From the NCBI GenBank assembly GCA_947095585.1, contig OX352761.1, positions 84,435,919 to 84,499,918 of the forward strand: DNA of 64,000 nucleotides. The letters run 5' to 3'. The notes beneath the pieces were generated by a model that had not been told where the DNA came from, made no database searches, and worked only from the letters and a program-made list of their open reading frames with translations. The stretch is from Nephrocerus scutellatus (lineage: Eukaryota; Arthropoda; Insecta; Diptera; Pipunculidae). The stretch's first letter is position 1. The number at the start of each line of letters is the position of its first letter. The translations under genes were made by a program, and so were the position numbers. This document shows positions 22,136-33,456 of the stretch, piece by piece.

Positions 22136-23468
22136 AAATTTTATTAATATTTTTATTTTATTTTCCAGTATGTTTTATAAAAAATTCATTTTGGATGGCT
22201 CAGAGTTTTTTATTTTTAAATTCTTTTATTTTTATTATTATAAATATTTACTCAAGATATTGAATAAATATTTCATATTTTTTAGGGTGTGATATATTAT
22301 CTTATGGATTTATTTTATTAAGTTTTTGAATTTGTTCTTTGATAATAATAGCTAGAGAAAGAATTTTCAAGTTAAATAATTTCAAAAATTTATTTATATT
22401 AAATATTTTATTTTTATTATTTTTTTTAATTGTTACGTTTATATCTATAAGATTATTTATATTTTATTTATTTTTTGAAAGAAGATTAATTCCTACATTA
22501 TTTTTAATTTTAGGATGAGGGTATCAACCTGAACGTTTACAAGCTGGAATGTATTTATTATTTTATACTTTATTAGTATCTTTACCTATATTAATTGGTA
22601 TTTTTTATTTATATAATTATTTAAATACAATAAATTATTATTTAATAATAAATTTTTTTGATAAATTATGATTTATTGTATTTTATTATAATTTTAGCTT
22701 TTTTAGTAAAAATACCTATATTTTTAGTTCATTTATGATTGCCAAAAGCTCATGTTGAAGCCCCAGTATCAGGTTCAATGATTTTGGCTGGGATTATATT
22801 AAAATTAGGTGGATATGGATTATTACGAATTTTTCCAATTTTACAAATTATGGGGTTAAAATTTAATTATATTTGAATTAGAATTAGATTAATTGGTGGG
22901 GTTTTAATTAGATTAGTGTGTTTGCGTCAAATTGATTTAAAATCTTTAATTGCTTATTCTTCTGTTGCTCATATAGGAATTGTTTTAAGAGGATTAATAA
23001 CTATAAGATATTGAGGAATATGTGGATCTTTTACTTTAATAATTTCCCATGGGTTATGTTCTTCAGGATTATTTTGTTTAGCAAATATTACTTATGAACG
23101 ATTAGGTAGACGAAGTTTATTAATTAATAAAGGTTTATTAAATTTTATACCTTCTATAACTTTATTTTGATTTTTACTTAGATCTGTTAATATAGCAGCA
23201 CCTCCAACTTTAAATTTATTGGGGGAAATTTCTTTATTAAATAGAATTGTTGGGTGATCATGAATTTCAATATTTATGTTAATATTTATTTCATTTTTTA
23301 TAGCTGCATATACTTTATTTATATATTCTTATAGACAACACGGGCAGATTTATTCTGGATCTTTTAATTTTAGATCAGGAGTTAATCGAGAATATTTGTT
23401 ATTATTTTTACATTGATTTCCATTAAATTTATTAATTTTAAAAAGTGATATATGTATTTTATGGTTAT
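22129..23468 (+). pseudogene. nad4: nad4 pseudogene, single frameshift
   Basis: ND4 is a proton-pumping membrane subunit of complex I. ATG at 22129 opens a frame that is readable to about 22670, and a second phase then continues through [19 protein letters not shown] to the end before trnH. A one-base gain near 22670 explains the phase change and the 1340-bp length (normal fly value 1339 with an incomplete stop). This is the only nearly complete nad4 in the window. Confidence 0.87.
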
Positions 23469-23535
23469 ATTTAAATAGTTTATTAAAAATTTTGATTTGT
23501 GGTATCAATGATATGAATTTATTTCATTTTAAATT
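23469..23535 (+). tRNA. trnH: mt tRNA-His, NUMT copy
   Basis: ATTTAAA pairs with TTTAAAT. GTG is in GATTTGTGGTATC. It lies between nad4 and nad5. Confidence 0.86.
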
Positions 23536-23822
23536 ATTAAATATTTATCAATTTGTAGAATTATATTTTTATGTTTATTATTTATTTCATTTATTTTTTT
23601 TTTCGTTTAGAATAATTTCTCTCAATTTTGAAATAGTTTATTTTATTGAATGGGAAGTTGTTTCATTAAATAGATCAATGATTGTTATAACTTTTCTATT
23701 TGATTGAATAACTTTTTTATTTATATCATTTGTATTATTTATTTCTTCTTTAGTTATTTATTATAGAAAAGAATATATAATAGGGGATATAAATATAAAT
23801 CGTTTTATTATTATATTAAATT
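23536..23822 (+). pseudogene. nad5: nad5 N-terminal fragment
   Basis: ND5 is normally ~1.7 kb; only ~290 bp remain. The recognisable part is YFIEWEVVSLN followed by TFLFDWMTFLFMSFVLFISS and YSKEYM. The extreme N-terminus reads better in another phase, with the change likely at the poly-T run near 23600. About 1.4 kb is deleted between the MNRF segment and trnF. No other nad5 sequence occurs in the window. Confidence 0.85.
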
Positions 23823-23823
23823 A

Positions 23824-23888
23824 AATTTAAATAGCTTATAAAGAGTATAACATTGAAGCTGTTAGGGAGATAAATTTATCTTTAAATA
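23824..23888 (+). tRNA. trnF: mt tRNA-Phe, NUMT copy
   Basis: ATTTAAA pairs with TTTAAAT. GAA is in CATTGAAGCTG. Confidence 0.86.
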
Positions 23889-24182
23889 ATTCAAAAATTA
23901 GAAATAAATTTTATTAATTTATATAAATTGGGATTATATTAAGAGTTAATATTTATAATAAGTAAATAATATTATTAAGTAATAATATTATTTATATCAA
24001 ATAAAATTAATTCAAAAATAAATAAATTTTATTTCATTTTTTTTACAATAAAATGAAATGAAAATTTATATAATAATTTTATTAATTTCAATTGGAATTT
24101 ATTTAAAGTATAATAATTAAAATAAGTAAACAATATTTATATCAAATAAAATTAATTCAAAAATTAGAAATAAATTTTATTA
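23889..24182. other. trnF-trnE spacer, second copy
   Basis: Nearly identical to 5997-6284, so the long spacer was present in the mitochondrial parent and is not a single NUMT accident. No ORF. Confidence 0.75.
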
Positions 24183-24248
24183 ATTTATAAAAATATAAAA
24201 TTTTTTTTTTACAATGAAAATGTAAAGTTTTTATTAAACTATATAAAT
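24183..24248 (-). tRNA. trnE: mt tRNA-Glu, NUMT copy, block F
   Basis: As 6285-6350, with one base changed in the T-arm poly-T run. Confidence 0.83.
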
Positions 24249-24316
24249 AGAAATATAAATGGAGTTAAAACATTAGAATAAAAAGTTAGCAGCTTTTTTT
24301 TTGAGCCTCATATTTC
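24249..24316 (-). tRNA. trnS1: mt tRNA-Ser(AGN), NUMT copy, block F
   Basis: As 6351-6417 with one extra T and a changed base (AAACATTAG for AAACCATTAG region). Confidence 0.8.
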
Positions 24317-24382
24317 CTTAATTGGAATTTAAATTCAATTATATCATTAACAGTGATAGGCCTCATATTTGGCTTCAATTAA
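24317..24382 (-). tRNA. trnN: mt tRNA-Asn, NUMT copy, block F
   Basis: Same as 6418-6483. Confidence 0.85.
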
Positions 24383-24445
24383 AGAATAAGGGTAAATTTA
24401 CCTAAAATTAGGTCGAAACTAATTGTGATTTATCATTTCATATTC
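24383..24445 (-). tRNA. trnR: mt tRNA-Arg, NUMT copy, block F
   Basis: Same as 6484-6546. Confidence 0.83.
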
Positions 24446-24449
24446 TATA

Positions 24450-24513
24450 TAAGGTAGATTGATATTCAATACTATTTGATTGCAATTCAAATGTTATAAT
24501 TAACTACAACCCT
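24450..24513 (-). tRNA. trnA: mt tRNA-Ala, NUMT copy, block F
   Basis: As 6551-6614 with one base difference beside the anticodon stem. Confidence 0.82.
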
Positions 24514-24516
24514 AAA

Positions 24517-24871
24517 TTAGTTGGATCAATTTAATATTCCTTGATTTCATTCATGATATAAACCAAAAAGTAAAATAATAATAAAAATAATCGAAGTGAA
24601 TGATCAAATTATTATGTTTGAATAATTTATAATTAAAATAATAGGTAAAATTAGGGCGATTTCTACATCAAAAATTAGAAAAATAATAGTAATTAGAAAA
24701 AATCGTAAAGAAAAAAGGTAAACGAGATGAAGATTTAGGATCAAACCCACATTCAAATGGAGAATTTTTTTCTCGATCTATAAGAGATTTTTTTGATAAA
24801 ATTGAAGCAATCAATATAGTTAATAAAGAAATTACTAAAATAATTATTGAAATTAAAAATAATAATAAAAT
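24517..24871 (-). pseudogene. nad3: nad3 pseudogene, 1-bp insertion, block F
   Basis: 355 bp. An extra A in the run at 24710-24717 (AAAGAAAAAAGGTAAACG) shifts the frame in the SRLPFS segment. Otherwise close to the intact copy at 6618. Confidence 0.88.
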
Positions 24872-24872
24872 T

Positions 24873-24938
24873 ATTTATACTATTATTTAATAGACTAAAT
24901 GATTGGAAGTCATATATACTTAGTTATATTATATAAAT
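24873..24938 (-). tRNA. trnG: mt tRNA-Gly, NUMT copy, block F
   Basis: Same as 6973-7038. Confidence 0.83.
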
Positions 24939-24944
24939 AATATA

Positions 24945-25733
24945 TTATCCTCCTCATCAATAAATTGAAATATATAAAAATAATCATACAATATCAACAA
25001 AATGTCAATATCATGCTGCTGCTTCAAACCCAAAGTGATGATTTTTTGAAAAATGATTATTTAAATGACGAATTAAACAAATTAATAAAAATGTTGTTCC
25101 AATTAGGACATGAATTCCATGGAATCCAGTTGCTAAAAAAAATGTTGATCCAAATACAGAATCAGCAATTGTAAAAGGGGCTTCAATATATTCATAGGCT
25201 TGAAGGAAAGAAAAATAAACTCCCAGTAAAACAGTAAAGAATAATCCTTGAGTAGTTTGTGAAAAATTATTTTCTATTAAACTATGATGAGCTCAAGTTA
25301 CAGTTACACCTGACGCCAATAAAATTGATGTATTTAATAATGGAATATGAAATGGATTGAAAGATATAATTCCTAGTGGTGGTCAGGATGCCCCTAATTC
25401 AATATTAGGGGATAATCTTATATGAAAAAAAGCTCAGAAAAATGAAACAAAAAATAAAATTTCTGAAATAATAAATAAAATTATTCCTCATCGAAGCCCT
25501 GTAGTTACAGGACTTGTATGAAGTCCTTGGAAAGTTCCTTCTCGAGATACATCTCGTCATCATTGATATACAGTTAAAATAGTAATTAAGTTTCCTAATA
25601 AAAATAGTGAATTATCATATTGATGAAATCATTTTACTATTCCTGATACTGTTGTTATAGCTCCAATTGCACCAGTTAATGGTCAAGGTCTATAATCTAC
25701 TAAATGGAATGGGTGATTAGAATGTGTTGACAT
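24945..25733 (-). pseudogene. cox3: cox3, full-length NUMT copy, block F
   Basis: 789 bp, ATG (25731-25733) to TAA (24945-24947). It carries the expected base at each position where the other two copies differ from each other, so it is the best-preserved cox3 copy. Confidence 0.88.
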
Positions 25734-25734
25734 T

Positions 25735-26411
25735 TTAGATAACTTCTCTAGAATATAAAGTTCTTAATACAGCAAATACGTAGGCTTGAATAATAGAAAC
25801 AGCTGATTCTAAAACTAAAAGTGCAATTTGTACAATTAATAAAATAAAAATTATAAAATAGGTTATTGAAGGTCCTGTATTCCCCAAAAGATTTATTAAT
25901 AAATGTCCAGCAATTATATTAGCTGCTAAACGTACGGCTAAAGTTCCTGGACGAATTAAGTTTCTAATTGTTTCGATACTAATATAAATGGTATTAATAT
26001 TGCTGGAGTACCTTGAGGTACTAAATGAGAAAATATATGTTGTGTATTATTTAATCACCCAAAGATTATTAATGATATTCATAAAGGTAATGATAGAGAT
26101 AATGTTAATGTTAAATGTCTTGCTCTTGTAAAAATGTAAGGGAATAAGCCTATAAAATTATTAAACACAATTAATGAAAATAATGAAATAAATATAAATG
26201 TTCTTCCATTGTGTGTTGATGTCCCCAATAAAGTTTTAAATTCTTTGTGAAGAATTATATAAATATTATTTCAAATAATTTGAAATCGTGATGGTATAAA
26301 TCAATATATAGATGGAATTATAAATAACCCAATAAAAGTTCTTATTCAATTTAATGATAAATTAAAAATTCTAGATCTAGGGTCAAACACAGAAAATAAA
26401 TTAGTTATCAT
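25735..26411 (-). pseudogene. atp6: atp6 pseudogene, 1-bp loss, block F
   Basis: 677 bp against 678. Near 25976 GATACATACTATAAATGG has become GATACTAATATAAATGG, which breaks the frame. Confidence 0.87.
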
Positions 26412-26566
26412 TTTCAATTTATTGAATTTAATGGTTTAATTTTAAAAGTTAAAGATTTAGGGGTAGAAGGTAAAATTAAGAAATAGTTAATTATATTTAT
26501 TAATACTAATATAATAGAAAAAATAATAAATAAACTTAATCATCCAATTGGACTTATTTGTGGAAT
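26405..26566 (-). pseudogene. atp8: atp8, full-length NUMT copy, block F
   Basis: 162 bp with one substitution (AAAGATTTAGGGG for AATGATTTAGGGG) relative to other copies. Confidence 0.83.
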
Positions 26567-26567
26567 T

Positions 26568-26635
26568 AAAAAATATTATATATTTTAATAATTTCAGTTT
26601 GACATACTAATGTTATTTTATTTAACTAATTTTTT
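26568..26635 (-). tRNA. trnD: mt tRNA-Asp, NUMT copy, block F
   Basis: AAAAAAT pairs with ATTTTTT. GTC is in TAGTATGTCAAACT. This is the only complete copy. Confidence 0.84.
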
Positions 26636-26649
26636 AAAAAATAGTTAAA

Positions 26650-26720
26650 TCATTAGAAGTAAGTGCTAATTTACTATATAATGGTTTAAGAGACCAGTAC
26701 TTGCTTTCAGTCATCTAATG
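26650..26720 (-). tRNA. trnK: mt tRNA-Lys, NUMT copy, block F
   Basis: Same as 8723-8793. Confidence 0.85.
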
Positions 26721-27262
26721 AAGAATTTATATTTGTATAAATTCATTTAATAAAATAATTTACTGGAATACTTTCAATCACGATAGGTATAAAACTATGA
26801 TTTGCACCACAAATTTCTGAACATTGTCCAAAAAATAAGCCCGGACGATTAATAAAGAAATTAGTTTGATTTAGTCGTCCAGGTGTTCCATCAATTTTTA
26901 CACCTAAAGCGGGGACAGTTCAAGAATGAATTACATCTGCTGCTGTCACTAAAATTCGGATTTGACAATTTATCGGTAAAATTACCCGGTTATCTACATC
27001 TAATAGTCGAAATATTCTTTTTGATAATTCATTTGTTGGGATTATGTATGAATCAAACTCTGTTTTTAAAAAATCTGAATATTCATAACTTCAGTATCAT
27101 TGATGGCCAATAGTTTTCAAGGTGATTGATGGTTCGTTAATTTCGTCTAATAGATATAATAGGCGTAAAGATGGAAATGCAATAAATAATAAAATAATTG
27201 CTGGTAAAATAGTTCAAATTGTTTCAATTATTTGTCCGTGTAATAAGAATCGGTTAATATAT
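26721..27262 (-). pseudogene. cox2: cox2 3' fragment, block F
   Basis: The C-terminal ~180 codons of COX2 are present, with the CuA-site segment, and include the 9 bp lost at 9080. The N-terminal ~50 codons and trnL2 are deleted at the junction with cox1 near 27262, so there is no start codon. Confidence 0.88.
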
Positions 27263-28790
<1,528 letters not shown>

Positions 28791-28792
<2 letters not shown>

Positions 28793-28856
28793 TTAAATGG
28801 CTGAAAATTAGGCGATAGACTGTAAATCTATTTATGAGAATTTATTCTTTTTAATT
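28791..28856 (+). tRNA. trnY: mt tRNA-Tyr, NUMT copy, block F
   Basis: Same as 11075-11140. Confidence 0.86.
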
Positions 28857-28866
28857 ATAATTAAGT

Positions 28867-28933
28867 AAGTTTTATAGTCAATTTATGACATTAGATTGCA
28901 AATCTAAAGGAGTAAATTATTTTACTAAGACTT
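28867..28933 (+). tRNA. trnC: mt tRNA-Cys, NUMT copy, block F
   Basis: Same as 11151-11217. Confidence 0.85.
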
Positions 28934-28934
28934 A

Positions 28935-28993
28935 AAAGATTAATCTTATATTTTTAACTTTGAAGGATACTAGTTTTTTTAACTTAAAATCTT
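28935..28993 (-). tRNA. trnW: mt tRNA-Trp, NUMT copy, block F
   Basis: Same as 11219-11277. Confidence 0.82.
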
Positions 28994-29995
28994 AAAAAAT
29001 TATAAAAATTAATCTAATTAATATTAATCCAAAAGTTGAGATAAAAGATAATAAAAGAAAACATTTTATTATAAAATTATTAATTTTCATATAAAAAATA
29101 AAATTTATTTCAAGGTAATTTAATATAAATGTTGTATAACATAATCGAAGATAAAAAAATAATGTAATTAATGATGTTATAAATAAAATTAATTGTTGAA
29201 TTGTTAATCATTTAGAAATAAATCCTATAAAAGGGGGTAATCCACCTAAGGATAAAAAATTCAAAAATAAAAAAAATTTAATTAATTTATTTTTAAAAAA
29301 TAATGAAAATAATTGGTTAATATGAAAATTTTTAAAAAGGTTGAATAAAAAAACTAAATTAAATCTTAAGAAAGTATAAAAACAAAAATATAATATTCAT
29401 ATAGATTCATTAAAATATATTGCTATTAATATTCATCCTAAATGATTAATAGAAGAAAAAGCTATTAATTTTCGTAATGAAGTTTGATTTAAACCTCCTA
29501 GAGATCCAATAATTACAGATGAAATAACACAAAATAAAATTATTGGTTTAATTACAATATAAGAAATTAATATTAATGGAGCTAATTTTTGCAAGTTATT
29601 AAAATTAAAGAATTTATTCAAGATAATCCCTCTAATACATTAGTAAATCATCAATGGAAAGGAGCTGTCCCTCTTTTTAACAATAAAGAAGATAAAATTA
29701 TTAAATTTTCATAATTTAAATAATTATTTAAAGAAAAAATTATATTATACTTTATTATGAATATAATAATAGCTATTAAAAGGACAGAAGATGCTAAAGC
29801 TTGTGTTAAAAAATATTTTAACGACGCTTCTGAGGATATTAAATTAATTTTATTATCTTTTATTAGGGGGATAAAAGATAATAAATTAATTTCTAATCTT
29901 ATTCATGTTCTTAACCATGAATTAGAGGAAACAGAAATTATTGTTCCTAAAATTAATATTAATAAAAATATAATTTTATAAGAATTATTAAAAAT
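28992..29995 (-). pseudogene. nad2: nad2 pseudogene, block F
   Basis: ATT start is at 29993-29995. One base is lost near 29591 (TTTTTGCAAGTT against TTTTTGTCAAGTT at 11900). About 36 bp are deleted near 29181 relative to block C (AATTATTAATAATTGATTAT region). These lesions differ from the one in the block C copy, so the two nad2 copies broke independently. Confidence 0.87.
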
Positions 29996-29996
29996 T

Positions 29997-30064
29997 AAAA
30001 AGAAAAGGAGTATAACCTTTATAAATGGGGTATGAAACCATTAGCTTAATTAGCTTATCTTTTT
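29997..30064 (-). tRNA. trnM: mt tRNA-Met, NUMT copy
   Basis: AAAAAGA pairs with TCTTTTT. CAT is in GGTTTCATACCCC, with one stem base changed from the usual GGGTTCATACCCC. Confidence 0.84.
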
Positions 30065-30077
30065 TTTATTTAAATTT

Positions 30078-30146
30078 TATATTTTAGTGTATGACGCACA
30101 TAAGTTTTTGATACTTTTAGGTATAGTTTAATTCTATAAAATATAA
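30078..30146 (+). tRNA. trnQ: mt tRNA-Gln, NUMT copy
   Basis: TATATTT pairs with AAATATA. TTG is in AGTTTTTGATACTT. It lies between trnM and trnI on the opposite strand, as in flies. Confidence 0.86.
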
Positions 30147-30172
30147 TTATTAAAATTTTAAGTTATCTTTAT

Positions 30173-30235
30173 AATGAATGTAACAAATTACATAATTAAC
30201 TCTATCAAAGTTATCCTTTTATCAGGCAATTCATT
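30173..30235 (-). tRNA. trnI: mt tRNA-Ile, NUMT copy, block F
   Basis: Same as 12354-12416. Confidence 0.82.
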
Positions 30236-30937
30236 TTATTTCATTTCATTTAATTTTAATATTTTCCATTTTCTTTTTTTTTTCTCCCTCCCTCCTTTTT
30301 TTTTTTTTTTTCATATTTTTTAATAATTTAAAAAAAATACTTGTTTATTAAATAAATAAATTTCATTTCATTTTTTTTACAATAAAATCGATAAGATAAA
30401 ATAATATTTTTTTTATATATTTATACTTAAATTTTGAATATAAATAATTTAATTTTATTTCAATTTTATTTTAAATTTGATAATAAAAATTAGTTTTCAA
30501 AAATTAGAAAATAAAATTCTTAAAATGTTATATATTAAACATTTATATATATATAAATATTTAATTTTTTATTAATTATTTATATGTATAAATATTATAT
30601 TTAAATAAAATTAATTATATAATAATTTAATTAAACATTTATTATTTATATAAATGAAAATATTAATATATATATATATATAAATAAATAAAAGATATTA
30701 TATATATAATAATTAATCCTTATATATATTTATATAAATATATGATTAATTTATATAATGTAAAAAATATGTTAATAATATATTATATATATATAAATAA
30801 AATATTTAATATTAATATATACATATATGAAGATTAAAAAATTAAATTATAAGAAATATAACAATTTATATATTAATAAATTATTTATATATATATATAT
30901 AGATATTTAATAATTTATACCTAGAATAGGCTAAATG
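30236..30937. other. mt control region, truncated NUMT copy
   Basis: The poly-pyrimidine stretch and the first ~425 bp of the control-region repeat (from 30513) are present. The sequence breaks off after CTAGAATAGGCTAAATGT, where the BEL LTR begins. Confidence 0.88.
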
Positions 30938-30939
30938 TC

Positions 30940-31200
30940 TAGAGGAATATGCAACGAAGCAGTTTATGTTATTTGTATGTCATTTGTATTATATTCGTAT
31001 TTGTATTGTAAGTCATTTTTGTATAAATTGAGTCAAATTATAATGAATAAACGAAGTCGTTATCAATCTACCTAACTCGTTATTTGACGTTGTAGGATTC
31101 GTTGGATACACTTGGTTTGAACTAAGTGTATCGCACCCCAATCAGATCTAGGTTTATGTACCTAAGATCTTATCCAAGTAAAGCAACTTGGGTCTAAACA
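30940..31200 (+). repeat. 5' LTR remnant of the BEL element
   Basis: It matches the right part of the 3' LTR (39210-39478) from GGAATATGCAACGAAGCAG to GGGTCTAAACA. The left ~245 bp, including the LTR start, is missing at the NUMT boundary. Ten bases (AACCCAGAAC) are deleted relative to the 3' LTR. Confidence 0.93.
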
Positions 31201-31218
31201 TTTGGCGACCGTGACAGG
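31201..31218 (+). promoter_or_regulatory. Primer-binding site region
   Basis: TTTGGCGACCGTGACAGG follows the LTR end directly. The TGGCGACCGTGACAGG form is typical of insect BEL/Pao leaders, where a tRNA primes minus-strand synthesis. Confidence 0.75.
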
Positions 31219-31231
31219 ACTTCCACGTACT

Positions 31232-31305
31232 CGTAATATCCATATTCGTTGGCTCTATTGCGTAGGACTTTATACACGTAATATCCATATTCGTTGGCTC
31301 TATTG
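31232..31305 (+). repeat. 29-bp direct repeat in the BEL leader
   Basis: CGTAATATCCATATTCGTTG and the following GGCTCTATTG-type tail occur at 31232-31260 and exactly again at 31277-31305, 45 bp apart. The role is unknown. Confidence 0.9.
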
Positions 31306-31518
31306 TGTGGGACAGACGTCACACCCATTTCGTTGGGTTTTTTTAGCATACGACTAGTGCGTGAACTGGGCCTTAACACAGTTCAGACATTAGTTTATCA
31401 ATTATCAATTCATTAATTAAAGTAAAATTTGAGTGCTTCGAAGGCATGAATTGGGCCAAACACAATTCAACAACGCAACACCTATTGAATTTCCGGCATC
31501 CATCCATAACTTTACGAC

Positions 31519-33456
31519 ATGGATCTTGATGCATACACCCAACAACAGGCAGAGTTGGGAGAGCACATTATTAAACAATGGAGGAACTACAAAAAGGATT
31601 CTTCAGAGAGGAAGACATCGGCCTACTTAAGGTCCCGCTTGGATCTTCTAAGCAAACTTTGGGATGACTTCGACAAAAACGACAGCGTGATCAGAGAGAA
31701 ATGGGCTGGAGAGAAGGACAATGATTATTTCAAGACCGATTACTATTCACAAATCTTCAAATTAACTGAATCATATAGAGCTGATATGGAACAAAAATGA
31801 ATAGACGCTTCAAGGGAGCCTAACATGCAAGGTGATAACATCCGTGAGCAAAGTGATAACATTCAAGAGGTTAAGGAGCCAGCAGGTGGACAGCCAATGC
31901 TTCATTCAAATAACCTAATAAATCTTAGGCAAAGATATAATTTGGTGGTTGGAATTGTGACATAATCTTTAGACAAACCTATAGATAAAAATAAATCGGA
32001 ACAGTTCTATCGCATCCATATTAATACTTTGGAACAAAACTGGAATGACGTGACATTGATGTACCGAAGGTTGGAGAACGAATTAAGTCAATATGATATC
32101 GAAGAGTATTACAATATGCAACAACGTGTAACCACGTCACTGGAAGGACTTTATGGAGGTATTGAAACATCTCAAGAAATACCAGTTTCTAATCCTACTA
32201 CAATGAAATTGCCAAAGGTTGAGTTACCTAAGTTCGATGGTAACTATTTAAAATGGCAGCAGTTCTCCGATTTATATACAGAGATGATTCACAATCAACA
32301 TATGTCGGATGCACAAAAAATATGGTTCCTTAAATCTAGCGTAACGGGAGAAGCTGAAAAATTGATTCGACATCTTTCCGTATCAGGAGCTAATTATATG
32401 GCAGCATGGAAGATCCTGACCGATCGCTATGATAATCCACGTCTATTAGTGGCATCATGGTTGGGAAAATTGTTATCCCATCCGAATTCGCAACTTGGGA
32501 ATGCAAAATCAATCCGTAGTCTGCATGACTCAATACAAGAATCTCTGCTAGGATTGCAAGGCCTAGGCTTGGATACGAGCAGCTGGGATCCAATATTGCT
32601 GCACATTTTTGTAAAAAAGCTGGATAGGGATACACATACGCTATATGAGCATTCGCTGATCCATCCACGAAAACTTCCGTCATTTACGAAATTTCTCGAG
32701 TTCCTGGAAAATCGTTTCCAATCACTTGAGGCGCTTGGCACTAAGGACAAACTAGATGAAAATCGATCGCACAAGTTAGGACTCAAAACTTTATCGGCAG
32801 TTGCATCTCACCATTCAAATTGTTTAAATTGCAAGGGCAACCATCCCATACACAAATGTCCAAGGTTTATGGAGCTCACACCGTCAAGGCGATTAAACCT
32901 CATAAAACAAAGGGATTTATGCATCAATTGTCTACGATCGGGGCATTTTGTGACGAATTGCAGTTCCAGTACTTGTTACAAATGCAATGGTAGACATCAC
33001 ACACTATTACATATTGATCAAGACAACAGTCGTCCAGCCAAGAAATCAATTGTAGCCAAGAGAGGAGACCCCTCAACAGATCGCCCATCATCGAATGAGC
33101 CAAATCTCGCTATTAGTGCACTACTTAATCAACCGAAACGTCCATTTGTGCTCCTAGGGACGGCCAAGGTCAAGATTACTGGTAATAATAACCACACAAT
33201 AGACTGCCGAGTACTATTGGATTCCGGTTCACAAGTGAACATTATTACTCAAAGAATAGTACGTGCACTTAAGCTGAAAACTAAATCGGACTCACTAATC
33301 ATCGAAGGCATAGGCCATAAAAAGCAAGAGTCAAGTAACCGAGTCAACATAACGATGCAATCAAACAGAGGTTCTTATACCACTAGAATCGAAGCATTTG
33401 TCCTAAGGGACATAATTTCACCACAACCTATCCAGCATCTGGATATTTCGAAATGA
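31519..33456 (+). pseudogene. BEL gag-protease region, broken by stops
   Basis: Gag packages the RNA, and the protease cleaves the polyprotein. The frame starts with MDLDAYTQQQAELGEH at 31519 and is stopped by TGA 31798-31800 and TAA 31963-31965. It then runs open as 475 codons from 32029. In that part a DUF1759-like gag segment begins near residue 61 (LPKVELPKFDGNYLKW). Cys/His knuckles lie at residues 265-277 and 298-323, and the aspartic-protease motif LLDSGS has its Asp at residue 398. A TGA at 33454-33456 separates it from the RT part in the same phase. Function is lost unless the stops are read through. Confidence 0.9.

Noticed and set aside
31194..31379. Minus-strand ORF in the BEL leader with internal repeats
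   Set aside because: It comes from the 29-bp direct repeat in non-coding leader sequence.
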